A DNA stretch of 64,000 nt from Nymphaea colorata (lineage: Eukaryota; Streptophyta; Magnoliopsida; Nymphaeales; Nymphaeaceae): assembly GCF_008831285.2 (NCBI RefSeq), contig NC_045150.1:1994001-2058000 (forward strand), read 5' to 3'. Below the pieces are notes generated by a model. The model made no database searches. It saw only the letters and a list, made by a program, of their open reading frames with translations, and was not told the origin of the DNA. Numbering within the stretch: position 1 is the first letter of the stretch; every line of letters begins with the position of its first letter. This document shows positions 1-11,880 of the stretch, one piece after another. The position numbers were made by a program, and so were the translations under genes.

Positions 1-2
1 CA

Positions 3-1473
3 CTATCAGACAAGTCGATGTCTATTCCTTTACCTATACCACCAATTCCCCTGCAATCTATTCTGTGTGTTACTGGTTCACCTCTCAGTGTCAATAGATT
101 CCATGATCCCCCACTGGTATATACCCGCCGACGTGCTTATGCTCATGACAGCCCACCAGTTGTTTCTCAGGATGTAAGTATACATGACCTCACTATTCCT
201 CCTCCATAGGGTGCTTCTGAAATATCTTTGCACTTATCGATTGCCTTACGCAAAGGCAAACGACAGTGTACTCTACATCCCATGTCTCAATTTGTTTCTA
301 CTGATAATATTTGTGGTAGCTTACAGTAGTTTGTGTCAGCCTTGTCAGTGCATTCGATTCCTTCTAGTCACCAACAGGCATTACTTGGCCCGAAATGGCG
401 ACAAGCTATGCAGGATGAGATGGAGACACTACTGCAACGAGGGACATGGGAATTAGTCGATCCCCCTTCTGGTTGTGATGTCGTGGGCTCCAAATGGGCT
501 TTTACCAGAAAGTACTTATCCAATGGCTCAGTGGAATGCTACAAAGCTCGTCTTGTCGCAAAAGGGTATACTCAAACATATGGTGTCGATTTCTTTGAGA
601 CTTTTTCTCCTGTGGCCAGGATGTGTACCATACGTCTTATTGTGTCTGTTGCTATACATTATAATTGGCCCTTGTATCAGTTGGATGTCAAAAATGCTTT
701 CTTGTATGGGGACCTTGATGAGACTGTTTATATGCAGCAGCCTCCTGGTTTTGAACCTGAGGGGGAGTGTGGTAAGGTGTTCAGGTTGAAGAAATCTATA
801 TATGGCTTGAAACAAAGTCCTCGTGCTTGGTTTCACAAATTCTCAGATGTTGTGTTAGAATATGGGTTTAAGAGGTCTCAGCTAGACCATTCGTTGTTTA
901 TCAAGAAAGGATCGAGAGGTATAGTTGTGCTAGTAGTGTATGTTGATGATATTGTTTTGACAGGTGAATGTGAGCAGGAGGTAACTCAAACAAAGAAATT
1001 TCTACAAAAACACTTTGTTACCAAAGATCTTGGCCAGCCAGCTGCAGTACTTCCTTGGCATTGAAGTTGCTCGTAGTAAGGAAGGAGTGGTGTGATCAGA
1101 AAGGAAGTATGTACTTGATCTTTTAAAGGACACAGAGATGCTAGGAGCTAAACCTGTAACTCTTCCTATGAACCCAAGGGTACATCTTTATGATGATGAC
1201 TCATAAGAGATAGTTTCACAAGCCTACAGATCGTTGATTGGTAAACGTTTTTATGTGACAGTAACTCGACCAGATATTAGCTTTGTTGTGGGAAAATTAA
1301 GCCAATTCATGGAAAAACAAAAAAAATCACATTGGGATGCAACTATGCTAATTGTCAAGTATTTGAAGTCCTCACCTGGCAAAGGCATTTTCTTTAGAAA
1401 AGGTACATCTCTTAATGTTGAAGCTTACAGCGATGCAGATTATGCATGTTCAGTTGATGACAGGAAGTCTACC
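3..1473 (+). pseudogene. Ty1/copia pol fragment 1 (end of integrase, reverse transcriptase, RNase H)
   Basis: Remnant of a copia polyprotein. Positions 3-210 encode the Pro-rich linker after integrase, with the copia-typical PPLVYTRR. A frameshift leads into the reverse transcriptase, open from 333 to 1064, with WRQAMQDEM, KWAFTRKY, QLDVKNAFLYG, YGLKQSPRAW and the catalytic YVDDIVLTG. The frame shifts near 1040, continues as YFLGIEVARS, meets stops near 1096 and 1204, and resumes at 1234-1473 as RNase H with TRPDISF and AYSDADYACSVDDRKSTT, where homology stops abruptly. No LTR is visible and the left end lies outside the window. Family assignment is firm. The fragment is clearly non-functional. 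Confidence 0.93.
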
Positions 1474-2607
1474 ACATGGGCAGTGCTTCACAACAACAGC
1501 AAGCACAATCCCTCGTCCAACGCAAGCAGAACAGAGATATGGCAGCCAAGAGAGACGCTGAGGGGCCTGGGTAGCGGGCAAAGCAGACAGCAGGTTGTTG
1601 GGCGATGGAGACGATGTTGGGACAGACACAAAAAGAGGAGAGGCACGCAAGTTTCAGGCGATATCGTTGGGGTGAGACGCTAACAGAGGCGGGCAGAGCA
1701 TGGCCGCCAAAACTATCTTCACAGTTGACCAACTTGAAATGATTTGCTATAAAAATCCGCTGCCTCCTGAGGGCATCCCGTCTTGAACACATCTTGCCAT
1801 CATTATTTAGGATCTTATCCATGAAATTTATATCAATACTATTTCACCTTCATGTTTTCCTCTTTGTCTCTCGTACACAAACATTATGGCTACCACCTTC
1901 TTCGTTATTGTTGTCACTCATGTTATGTGTGTCGTCTGCACATGTCACTGTAACACAATCACTATGAGCTTTGTTTGAAATGTCCACTGGAAGAAAGCTC
2001 GTTTCTCATGGCTAAAATCAAACCGAAAATCAACACAAACAGCAAAATCAGAAATAGACCAGTTCAACGCAGCAAACTGAAATGAAGAAACTCAATAACT
2101 ATGAAAGTTAGCAAAGATTGGTGAAATGACAAACTCATAAACATCAAACTCAAAAATCCTAGCTTAATTAGAATAGGGGAAAAAAGGTGGAAACCACAAC
2201 TTACCTCGCCACCACAAGCCACTGTTGTGCATCGCTGGTTGTCACCAGCAGCCGAACATTTTCACTACCTGTCATGGGGTTGCACTGAAGGGTCTGGGAA
2301 GGAGCTGAAGGGTGAGATGAGAATGTTGGGTCCATGTTTTGCTAAAATTATAATGTTGTTTGGATTCTGACCCAGCCACAATGCAAAATATGCTACAATG
2401 TGTCCAAGAACCCATACCTTCAATTTAAAGTACCAATGTAAGCACATGACGCTTATCTGTATAACCATGCTACTTGTTATGGGTGATGTGCAGATAGACT
2501 CTTTCACGTATACAATATATACTATAGTATTATATATTAACATATATATAATATGTATATAATATTATATGTTTAAGTATACATATTATTATATGTAAAT
2601 GTACATA

Positions 2608-2639
<32 letters not shown>

Positions 2640-3384
2640 ACACATATATATATTTATTTATTTATTTAATGTACCTATAATGATTACTTGTTTGAAAAGA
2701 AGGTCCCATGATCCTCGGATGAGCTGCAACCGCGCATCCTGATGACGACGACTTCATGAACATGAACAGCTCAGACAGCACAACCACAAGATTAAGATTT
2801 AATCTACAATTTTTTTTTTCTTTTTGCCATTTCTTTGCAAGGAAATTGTTTCATTGTTGTCGTTTCAAGTAATCTTGCAGATCTGGGGAGGGGTTTTGTT
2901 ATTTCTTTGTTTAACTAATTTTTTTGAGTTACATGTTAAGCATTTTATGTTTGAATAGTTGTTGATTGGGAAAATGAGAACATAACAATCACATGAGAAC
3001 TGGTCATTAAGAAGCCATCTGCAGGTCCCATGAAGAAGACGTAACTGGAGACTATTTGGCAGTAGCCTTCACAGCAAAGCATTTTTCGTTGTCCGCCCTG
3101 CCCGTCAATTTCTTATGAAGCTGACAAAATGTTTCTTTTCGTAGAAGGCACACAAATCAAATCCAAAACCTAAAACATCCGAATACCAAACATGTCACAA
3201 TATGTGTCGTCTTCCCTGTAGATTCTGCTTACTGCTTGTGTTTTAAGACATCAATCATTCGTTGGGTTTTAAGATAAATTCTGTCAACTTAAAGTGGATC
3301 AGCCGCTGTCCATCGTTCTATCATCATGCAAGCTATCGTTACGTGTGAACGAAGATCTCAACCTAACAAGATGATGGGAGGCCA
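1474..3384. other. Intergenic, AT-rich, no gene seen
   Basis: No recognisable coding sequence. A TATA-like ctataaaaatcc lies near 1748, with a Pro/Ser-rich reading frame opposite it that I do not trust. A (CA)n tract occupies about 2608-2634 and is surrounded by (AT)-rich sequence. The break at 1473 may mark another insertion, but no terminal repeat could be defined. Confidence 0.5.
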
Positions 3385-4545
3385 GGTAATGTTCTATAGT
3401 CTTCTGTCCACTTGTTTGACCATATAACTAACAAAACCAGCATTTTCTTTTTTATTCAAAAAGGGGAAGAAAAAAACTGAAGATTTTGTGGATATTTAAC
3501 AACAGTGTTTGCTTTCAAGCCCATTTAGAAAGAAACACGGTTGAAAATTTTACATGGTAGTGCCTACGTCATACTACATCATTGTTCCCAGCTTCCCAAG
3601 GAAATCTTTCAAGAACTTGGAAATTCTCCCAAATAACCTTCACTTGAGGCACTGGGGACATTATGGTTATTAGCAAAGGAAGACGAAGAAAAGGTGTGAT
3701 CTTACTAAGCTCTCTGTTGGTAACTTTTCATCTTCAATTGTTGGAAGTTGTAATGCTTGCTAACATTTTTGCTTGCTCACAATAACTTTCTTCATGTTGC
3801 AGGAATTGATTTCTCAAACACATGCAATCCCATTAGCAGTAAGACTCATGTCAAATCCAGGGGAAGAGCTTGCAGCAGTGTCATTGTTGCTAGAGCTATC
3901 AAAGAACAATTTATCTTTATGTGAGAAAATTGGCTCCGGGCCTGGTACCATTCTAATTCAATGGTAGCTGAAAAAGCAAACATGACCCTAAACAACTTGG
4001 TGAAGTGTCCAAAAAACATCAAGATCATGGCAGAAAATAGACTTTTGGAGCCTCTTCTCGGCAACCTAATTGAAGGTATGCACTTGATATCTTTAGACTG
4101 GATTGCATCCTAATCACTTGACTGCACCTGCGTTTTCTCAACTACTCTACAGTGTCATTTGCACACATAGGTATATGCAATAGTCAGATGTGACCGAAAA
4201 CTATATGTAGCTATGCATGTATCATGTACTTCTGTGTCCTATCAGTAGGAAGAAAAATGTGAAGACCAAAAATTTGCCACATTTTCTGCCCAAAATTTTC
4301 TGCAGAACAGCCTACAAAAGTCAATCCTCTCCCTCAGCAAAGCTTCATCTAAAACAAAAATGAGAAAAAAAAAGGTCTTTTTCCAAAAACTAGCAAACAA
4401 ACCTCTGTTTTTAAGAAATGATCTTTGCTTTGTGAGGAAAATGTTGAGAACACAAAAGCATTCTGTCAACAAAAAAAGATTATCTATGGATCCATTTTTT
4501 GGAAGGTGCAGAGCTTTTCAGCTTTGAATTTGGAAAAAACTGTTA
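3385..4545 (+). pseudogene. U-box/ARM protein (PUB43/44-like) pseudogene, copy A
   Basis: An exon with good splice borders (ag before 3803, gt after 4075) encodes an armadillo-repeat segment: ELISQTHAIPLAVRLMSN, then SLLLELSKN, LSLCEKIGS, and after a 1-bp frameshift near 3955 AEKANMTLNNLVKCPKN and LLEPLLGNLIEG. This order matches the ARM region of plant PUB43/44-type E3 ubiquitin ligases as I know the family. The flanking intron-like sequence (3480-3770 and 4076-4545) recurs inverted at 16.4-17.06 kb and 20.5-21.4 kb. No U-box domain or start is present. It is a fragment, broken by the frameshift, and abuts the copia element at about 4553. Confidence 0.75.
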
Positions 4546-4555
4546 TCAATACTAA

Positions 4556-6003
4556 CTAAAGACAGTCTTCTCTTTTCATATCTTTCTTGCTAAGTGATGT
4601 CATAAGAGTTGTGGCCACACGGATAGGAAGTCGATATAGGCCTTTAGACACCAAACTAATCTCAATCCTCTTCCCTACCACCAAGTCCTGCAAAACACAA
4701 TAATTTGCAAAAAATATGAGTTCACAATTCGACTCCTTTGTAATCTTGCTGACAGACAGAAGATTCAAGGGAAGATGAGGAACATGTAAGGCACCGTGCA
4801 CTAAAAAGTTGTTTAACAAGGAAAGACTCCATTTTGTCGCCACAGAGGTAAAGGAACCATCGGCAAAAGAAACACGTTCCTTTCCTCATGAGAGCTTATA
4901 CTCATGGAAGAGCTTAGGATTGCCAGTCATGTGGTGGGTGGCACCACTGTCAACAATCCATTCTCTCATACAAAAATTACCTTTTTCTCCATAAACCGCA
5001 AGAGCATGGTTGACTTTTACATCATCTGTTGCTTCAACCTGACCAATATCAATCTGACTCAGATAAGCACGAAGATCACGAATTTGTTCAGTAGAGATAT
5101 AAGCTTTCTCTCCACTAGAGTTGGCAACATCAGAAGTGGATTTCTTCCCACTGAAAGGTTTCCCTTGACTATTCTTCTTTTCTGGATGGAGGTCCCAACA
5201 AAAATCCACAGTATGACCAGTCTTCTTGCAGTGAGTGCACTTGCGAGGAGATCGGGCTGCTCCTATAGGACCACAGCTAACAAGGGTAGACCTCTCATTG
5301 TATGAGATGTGATCCTCCTTTTTTCCAGTAATAATAAGGCATAGTTGCTCTTTAGCCTCTACCCGAGAGTAAACCTCTTCAATACTAGGTAGTCTGTCAG
5401 AATTAAGGATTTGATTCCTTATGCCTTCAAAGTCCTCATTCAACCCTGCGAGAAATAGGAATACCCTATTCTCCCATTCTTTAGTTAAATGACGCACCTG
5501 ATCTTGGGGACAATCCCAAGTGTCATCAAAGTAGTAGTCAAGGTCCTCTCACTTAGATTTCAAGGCAGCATAGAAATTTGTGATAGAGTGTTCACCTTGC
5601 TGTAGAGAATAGACATCCTTCATCAATTGATAAACCCAAACAATTCTCTTCTTTTGGTCGTACATCTACTCAAGTATAACCCACATATCCCTCGCAGTTC
5701 TCTTGCAAAGAATAAGGGTTGAATCTCGGGTGACACAGAGTTGACAATCCAAGTCTTAACTTGGTTGTCCTCAAGAAACCATGTGTCCCAAGCAACATTC
5801 GTCTCATTCGGTTCAATCTTCCTCCCGTTTATATATGTAATTCTGCCTCGACCTGTGATCCCCATGGTCATAGCAGCGGATCATTGCATGTAGTTTTCTT
5901 TGGTAAGAAAAATAGTGGTGACCTGAACAGGTATATTTTCAATTCTAACACCCCCAACCTCAGTCTGACCAGTGTTCACAGTGGAGGAGGATGATTCAGC
6001 CAT
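4556..6003 (-). pseudogene. Copia gag-protease remnant
   Basis: Gag begins at 6003 (MAESSSSTVN) and continues with VQVTT, TKENYMQ, a stop at 5881-5883 where the family has Trp, then AAMTMGITGRGRI and DTWFLEDNQVKTWIVNS. A frameshift near 5700 and two more stops precede RHLTKEWENRVFLFLAGLN. The nucleocapsid zinc knuckle is CTHCKKTGHTVDFC (CX2CX4HX4C), near 5215. The aspartic protease active site is WIVDSGATHHMTGN, near 4925. After one more frameshift near 4880 come HVPHLPLNLLSVSKITKE and GLYRLP of the pre-integrase region. Everything past 4553 is absent. The stops make it non-functional. Confidence 0.92.
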
Positions 6004-6276
6004 GATCATGAATCAATGCTGCAGAGAAAGAAAAAACAGGCAAACAAGAACAACTGTGCGTCAAGCAGGGCAATGGTAGGTGTCCTCCAACATGGCCCAA
6101 AAGCAACAACAGTTAAAGAAAACAGGCTAGGCCACAGCGGACGGTGACACGGGCGGCGCTAGACGGGATGAGAGCAGGGGCAGAGCTGGCGGTGCTTAGA
6201 CGACGGCAGAAGCTTGACGATGACTGACGACACGCGGACGATGGGCAATACAGGGTGGTGGTGGAGCAAGGGCAGC

Positions 6277-9200
6277 TGTCACACCCCAACTTTTGACCTT
6301 CAAACAAAATTTTTTTCTAAACATAAAGCATTAAGGTGCGACGATACAACAATTTAAAAATGAGGGAGCTATGCCATTAGAAACAATGGGGCAAACTTTC
6401 ATTTATATAACAATTTCAGTTGATACAAAATTACATCAATGTGTATGACAAAAATGGCCCAAACCATATCATTGATGTCTAACAACAACAAGACATCAAT
6501 ATAACCCAAGACACGACGCTTTGGCACTACAAACGACCCAAAACCTCCCCAATAGGATGTGAGTAAAGCCATCTGATCAACCTGCTGCCTCGAGTCCGCC
6601 AAAACCTGAAAAAAAAAAAAAGAAACAACTGAAGGCTTAGCCTCCGCAGTATGGCAACATCCTAAACCCTCTTAGGTAAGGCTCAAACATAAGATAAAAC
6701 AATCATAAAAACAAATCATCATCATGTCGTGTCAGAGCATAGTCACATCATTTGCCAAGAAAGCCCCTCACATAGACTACGACATTAAAAGTCACTCAGT
6801 GGCCAAGATAACACAATTTCAATTCACATGCACATCAATCACATACACTTCATTCACATATACTTCATTCACATACTTTCATTTTCATTAGCTTTAATGA
6901 ATTGACAGTTCCTGTGGGTGCAAACACAGGCACGTGCACACCATGGGCGACCCATAGTCGAGAGACAACCCCCGTGGTGGCCCATAACAGTATAGATCCA
7001 TTCATCCGCTACAACGGTAGAGCACTCATCCATGGGTGTGTGAATTCCACAGAGAGATATTCAGCCTTCCCTAGGACACTCAGGTTGGGAAGGCGGGAGC
7101 CCAAAACTCCAAGCACATCACACAACAATACTCTGGGGCCTTGCACCGCCTGCGCTCCGAATAGGCGAGACTAGTGGCGAAGGCGAGACAACTCCCAAAC
7201 ACATAGCCACATCCCACTGGCCTCTCATCTCTTATTCTTACATTATTATCATTATAATTACACATTCACAAAATGACTGGCTAGCTCATGAGGTTGGAAC
7301 ACATCACGAGTACACCCACACCCCCAATTGCCTCCACCGAGGGCCATACATATCATTACATTCTTAGCTAGCTGTCATACTGTATGGGTACAACTACCCT
7401 CCAATTCATTCATTTGCATCATTGCCCGTGGCAATGCATATGCAACAAATCACAACATTCACATTCATAAGCACTCACATCTTATCAAACACATCATTCA
7501 CATCTTTGAAAACTTAGCCAAATCCCAGAGAGTAGTCTCAATCCGTGATTGACTCGTAGTTGTCGTAGGCAGTTATCATTTTAGGATGTTTTTTAATGCA
7601 CAATTGGGCTCGTGGAGACACTCGACTCGATACCCCACCTCATCTATCCTAAGCAGTTATCAATTCTAGCATGTACATGCAAATGCATAACAATTTTCAA
7701 AACAAGCTTCTAATAGCTTTTCAAAACAAATCTTGTCATGAATCAAATCATTTGCATACATACATACATTTACTCACAAAGCAATCATTCAATCACATCA
7801 CAATCTTAGGATCCCACGATCCTGGGAACACACATTAACACGTTGGCCCCAGGCAGGGATTTGCCTGGAATGCCGCCATACCTGTCGCGTGTCCATAAAA
7901 CACTCCAAAACGTCTCGAGCTTCACGTCTAGTTGTTCAATGTCTACTGGACGCGCCTGTGTACCTGCAAACATAGACAAGTGGTAAATTCTCTACTAGAT
8001 TAGTTTCGCAAAGCATACAAATATAAAACAACATCATTGAGGCACATGTCATCGCCTCAAAAGGGTGTCGACAGGTAGTGTCGAACCACAAGGCCCTCCA
8101 ATCAGCCACTTCCCAACTTCTTGACGTTGCCACCAAATGTGAGAACTCAATGCTTCGATCAATCCATCACTAACACATTTCTCATTAACTTTCTTTAGTC
8201 GAGGCGTCAACCCACTAGTTACATCCAACTTACATATTCTTTCCCCAAATAATGCCAAGATACACCCGTTCACAAAAGCATGTGCCACATGTTCACTAAG
8301 ACGGTTCTAAATCTTCTCACCCACATCAAAATCTCTACCATGTTTCCAAATAGGTTCGAAAATTAACACCTCTAGCTTAAAAGATCATTATAGGCACGAA
8401 TCATCGCATGTCCAACATAATCCTAAACTTTTCCCAAAAAGCAACATCGCTAATATGCATCATAAATCACCAATTATAAATTCTAGCATGCTCAAATAAT
8501 AATTATACATGCTCTAATAGATAATATTCAATAATCTAGGCTCGATTAGGTCTCGCGCACCCCAATCTTCGTGTCCAAACTATCGCAATGATCTTGGCAG
8601 CCAACTCAAGCGTTCGATCAAGTGCCAATGCCCAAAATTGCTTGTTGTTGTCGCCAACCACATGGCCTACTTGCTGGTAAGAGGGGGAAAACAGACTTCC
8701 CTAGCTGAAATCCATTCAAACAGCAATAGGTACGATGAGAATCAACGCAAGAGAGATGAAAAATAGAGGTCTGTCGTTAGAAAAAGGCAGTCGACAATGA
8801 GGGAGGTGGAAAACAAGAGGGAGAGGGCACGATGGAGGGGCTGCCGATAGAGGGGAGAGACGAGAGAGTGGCAGTGGGAGAAATGCAGCAGAGAGGGCGA
8901 GCAAGGAGGGTTCGGACAGAGGGGAGAGACAAGAGAGAGAAACCGACGAGCTTACCTACACGTCGCCATCGCCGTACACCTCCGTCGCTGCTGCTCAAAC
9001 CTCAGCCTTCTTCTTCTTTGTGTTGCAGTCGTAGCTAAGGGAGAGACGAAGAGGGGAAACGAGGGAGAAGAGGGAAAGGCGAGGGAGGAGAGGGCGGTGT
9101 CGGGCTTCCTCTTGCGCATGGAGATCGGGTCAGGGTCTGGACCCGATCCAGATAAACCTGCCTCAAACGAAAAGCGTTACATCCGCATGCCACTATAACA

Positions 9201-9587
9201 ACCCAACCCACTCCCGGGCTCGGGTCCCTGGTTCGACGGATCCCAACCCGCCCCCCTAGCAATTTTGGTTCTAACCCGAAAAAGATTAGGAACCAGGACA
9301 ATCATCTCATTAATGGCCTCCCTTTATAAGCCCTTGAAGATCCCTCACAATCTTCGATACGGAACTAAACTTATGTGGTGTTATAATCCACCCCCCTTAA
9401 GGCACACGCGTCTGCGCGTGTGGGACCCCTGGTTCGACGGATCCCAACCCGCCCCCCAAGCAATTTTGGTTCTAACCCGAAAAAAGACTAGGAACCAGGA
9501 CAATCATCTCATTAATAGCCTCCCTTTATAAGCCCTTGAAGATCCCTCACAATCTTCGATACGAGACTAAACATCTGGGGTGTTACA
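6277..9587. mobile_element. Solo LTR of a long-LTR retrotransposon, copy 1
   Basis: The element starts TGTCACACCCC (6277) and ends GGGGTGTTACA (9587). It is flanked by a perfect 5-bp duplication GCAGC (6272-6276 and 9588-9592). TG...CA ends with a 5-bp duplication are the signature of an LTR. No gag-pol lies inside, so it is a solo LTR. Positions 6277-9181 are related, in opposite orientation, to the LTR at 60370-63360, whose end corresponds to gcgttaca at 9174-9181. The final 9182-9587 is extra and holds an internal direct repeat. Long LTRs with these end sequences are common in Ty3/gypsy chromoviruses (Tekay/Del type), but without the internal region the lineage is an inference. Reading frames inside it are not genes. 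Confidence 0.8.
9225..9573. repeat. Two-unit direct repeat (about 150-190 bp) inside solo LTR copy 1
   Basis: The segment beginning ccctggttcgacggatccc (about 9226) recurs at about 9425, and both continue through ggttctaacccgaaaaa, ggaccaggacaatc-like sequence, a TATA-like ctttataagccc and caatcttcgata. The units are over 90% alike by eye. The first ends in gtggtgttataatcc and the second in ctggggtgttaca, so each resembles an LTR end. Confidence 0.7.
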
Positions 9588-9777
9588 GCAGCGGTGGCGG
9601 CGGAACAAAGGCAGCGGCGGGATCTGGTCGACGGTGAATGTTGGGTGACGCTGGATATTGGAACAGCGTCTGACGATGAAGGACCAACTCCGGATGATGA
9701 AGGGCGTCGAGCGATGGAAAGTTCAGGGCCGAAACTTCACGGCTGGCAAAAATTTTCACAAACTAGTCACAGACTCA

Positions 9778-9788
9778 CTCTGATACCA
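9778..9788 (-). other. Primer-binding site of copia element 2 (initiator Met tRNA)
   Basis: On the minus strand this reads TGGTATCAGAG, complementary to the 3' end of plant initiator Met tRNA, the usual copia primer. It directly abuts the LTR that ends at 9789, fixing the element's orientation and LTR boundary. Confidence 0.88.
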
Positions 9789-10052
9789 TGTAGAAACGGT
9801 AAAAGGAAATAGAAAGATGAACATACAAATGTAACGTGGAAAACCCCTCAACTAGAGGGAAAAAAACCACGAGTGAGGAGGACTGGTGCCCACTAGCCAC
9901 CAGACACTCTCTCTCTTTAATTATCATTCACACACCAAAATTAGGGTTTACACAACTTAAGTAGGGCCATAGTAGTAACACACTGGATCGGGTCCAGATA
10001 CAGATCCAGATCCAAACCTGAATAAGTGACCCAAATACATCATATGTCAACA
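9789..10052 (-). repeat. 5' LTR of copia element 2
   Basis: 264 bp, TGTAGAAACGG at 9789 to TGTCAACA at 10052. On the element's own strand it starts TGTTGACA and ends TTTCTACA. It lies next to the primer-binding site. It contains a (CT)n run and TATA-poor sequence. The partner 3' LTR is absent. Confidence 0.68.
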
Positions 10053-10109
10053 ATGGCCATGCAGGTTATCCCTCCAAATGAGGTCATCATTTCTCTAACA
10101 GTTGTTGGA

Positions 10110-10310
10110 TTTTGTTTCCCAGTATGTTGTGGCCATTAGATCTGGTCTCCAATGAGCCACTGCACATATTTCAGCATGAGAACGCAAGTGTATGAGCAAC
10201 CCTTTATTTTTACAATACCAAAGATGAGGTTGATAGGTTTATTGAGGCCCTTGAAGAACGGCGGGCTTCTTCACATCTTTCCAATGAGAAAGCAGCCATT
10301 ATGGTAAATT
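10110..10310 (+). pseudogene. Cysteine desulfurase (plastid NFS2/SufS-like) C-terminal fragment
   Basis: Translating across frameshifts gives VVAIRSG, then EPLHIFQHENASV, a stop, and ATLYFYNTKDEVDRFIEALEE. The series AIRSG ... PLH ... NAS ... LYFYNTK.EVD.FI.AL is the C-terminus of plastid cysteine desulfurase (class V aminotransferase, iron-sulfur cluster assembly). The usual HHCAQ active-site segment is garbled between AIRSG and PLH. Only this exon is seen, and it carries one stop and one frameshift, so it is a dead fragment squeezed between a copia LTR and a long-LTR copy. Similarity is from memory of the family. Confidence 0.55.
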
Positions 10311-10550
10311 TCCAATCTCTCATCTTTTAAGTTTTTATCCCTTCATTTTGTTGAAGTTGTAATGCATATTTTGAGCAACATGTCTGCCATTTTCATCAGT
10401 CAAGCATTATTCTCAGTTAAGAAATTTAGCAGGTGGAAAACAATGTGAGCGGACGACACATTCTTTATGCAGAGTTTGGGATTTGCTTTTACCTGTATGG
10501 GATGTTTGTTCATTGTGTAGTGGACGTCTGAGAGGATAATGAGCTATTCA

Positions 10551-11790
10551 TGTCACACTCCAACCTTTTGACCCTCGAACAATTTTTTTTTTTTTTCTAA
10601 ACATAAAGCATTGAGGTGCGACTACACAACAATTCAAAAAGGAGGGAGCTATGTCATTCGAAACAATGGGGTAAATTTTCATTTATTTAACAATTTCAAA
10701 TCATACAAAATCACATCTATGTGTATGACAAAAATGCCCCAAACCACAACTTTGATGCCTAACAAAAATAAAACATCAAAGAGACCAAGCCATGACGTGC
10801 TGGCACTACTAAAGACTCAAAACCTCCCCAGTAGGATGTGAGTGAAGTCATCTGACCAACCTGCTGCCCCGGGTCTGCCAAAACCAGAAAAAAAGAAACA
10901 ACTGAAGACTTAGCCTTCGCAGTATGGCAACAAACCAGGAAAATCACAAACCCTCTTAGGTAGGGCTCAAATATGAGATAATCACAATCATAAAAACAAA
11001 TCATCATCATGTCGTTGCAAGGCATAGTCACATCATTTGCCTAGAAGGCCCCTCACATAGACCACGACATATAATGGCCACTCAATGGCCAAGATAATAC
11101 AATTTTAATTCACATGCACATCATTCACATACATTTCATTCATATACTTTTTATTTTCATTAACTTCAGTGAATTGACAGTTCTTGTGGGTGCAAACACA
11201 GGCACGTACATACTGCGGGCAGCCTACAGCAGAGAGACAACCCCCGTGGTGGCCCAGAATAGTATGGATCCATTCACCCGCTGCAGCGGTAGGGCACTCA
11301 TCCATAGTTGTGTGAATTCCAAGGAGAGATACTCAGCCTTCCCTAGGACACCCAAGTTGGGAAGGCGGGAGCCTAACGCTCTAAGTACATCACAGAACAG
11401 TACCCTGGGGTCTTGCACTGCCTGCACTCCGAACAGGCGAGACCAGTGGCGAAGGCGGGACAACTCCCAAACACAGAGCCACATCCCACTGACATCTCAT
11501 CTCTTATTATTTCATTATTATCATTATAATTGCACAATCACAAAATGACTAACTAGCTCATGAGGTTGGTGCATTTCACGAATGCACTCACACTTCAATT
11601 GCCTCTACACAAGGGCTATAGATATCATTATATTCTTAACTAATGGTCATACAGTACGGGTACAAATACCCTCCAATTCATTCATTTGCATCATTGCCCG
11701 CGGCAATGTATATGCAACAAATCACAACATTCACATTCATAAGAACTCACATCTTATCAAACACATCATTCACATCTTTCAAAACTCAGC
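10551..11790. mobile_element. Partial long-LTR copy 2, same orientation as copy 1
   Basis: It starts TGTCACACTCC (10551) and follows copy 1 (6277-7520) closely, including a poly-T run, ctaaacataaagcattgagg and the GC-rich block near 11180-11480. Similarity ends near 11790 inside the motif aactcagccaaat. The right two-thirds of the LTR and its far end are absent, so no target duplication could be checked. Confidence 0.78.
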
Positions 11791-11880
11791 CAAATTCGTC
11801 ATTGTCGTCGTTCTGATACCTGGACATTGTAATTTGACTGTCGTACCTGTGTCGACACGACTCGGGTGCGGCTCAGATTT

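Larger units (their letters stand above)
4553..10052 (-). mobile_element. Truncated Ty1/copia retrotransposon 2, with nested solo LTR
   Basis: Minus-strand copia element. Reading right to left it has a 264-bp 5' LTR (9789-10052), a primer-binding site (9778-9788), a GC-rich leader (9588-9777 continuing at 6010-6276), gag starting at 6003, then protease and the beginning of the pre-integrase region. Homology stops near 4553, so integrase, RT, RNase H and the 3' LTR are missing. The leader is interrupted by the 3.3 kb solo LTR at 6277-9587. The left break abuts U-box pseudogene copy A. Confidence 0.82.

Noticed and set aside
8716-9301. Ser/Pro and Arg-rich frames
   Set aside because: Low complexity inside solo LTR copy 1, the counterpart of the CT-rich block of copy 3.
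6277-9587. DNA transposon with inverted ends (TGT...ACA)
   Set aside because: Only the first few bases are inverted, the target duplication is 5 bp and TG...CA ends fit an LTR. hAT, Mutator and CACTA would give 8, 9 and 3 bp.
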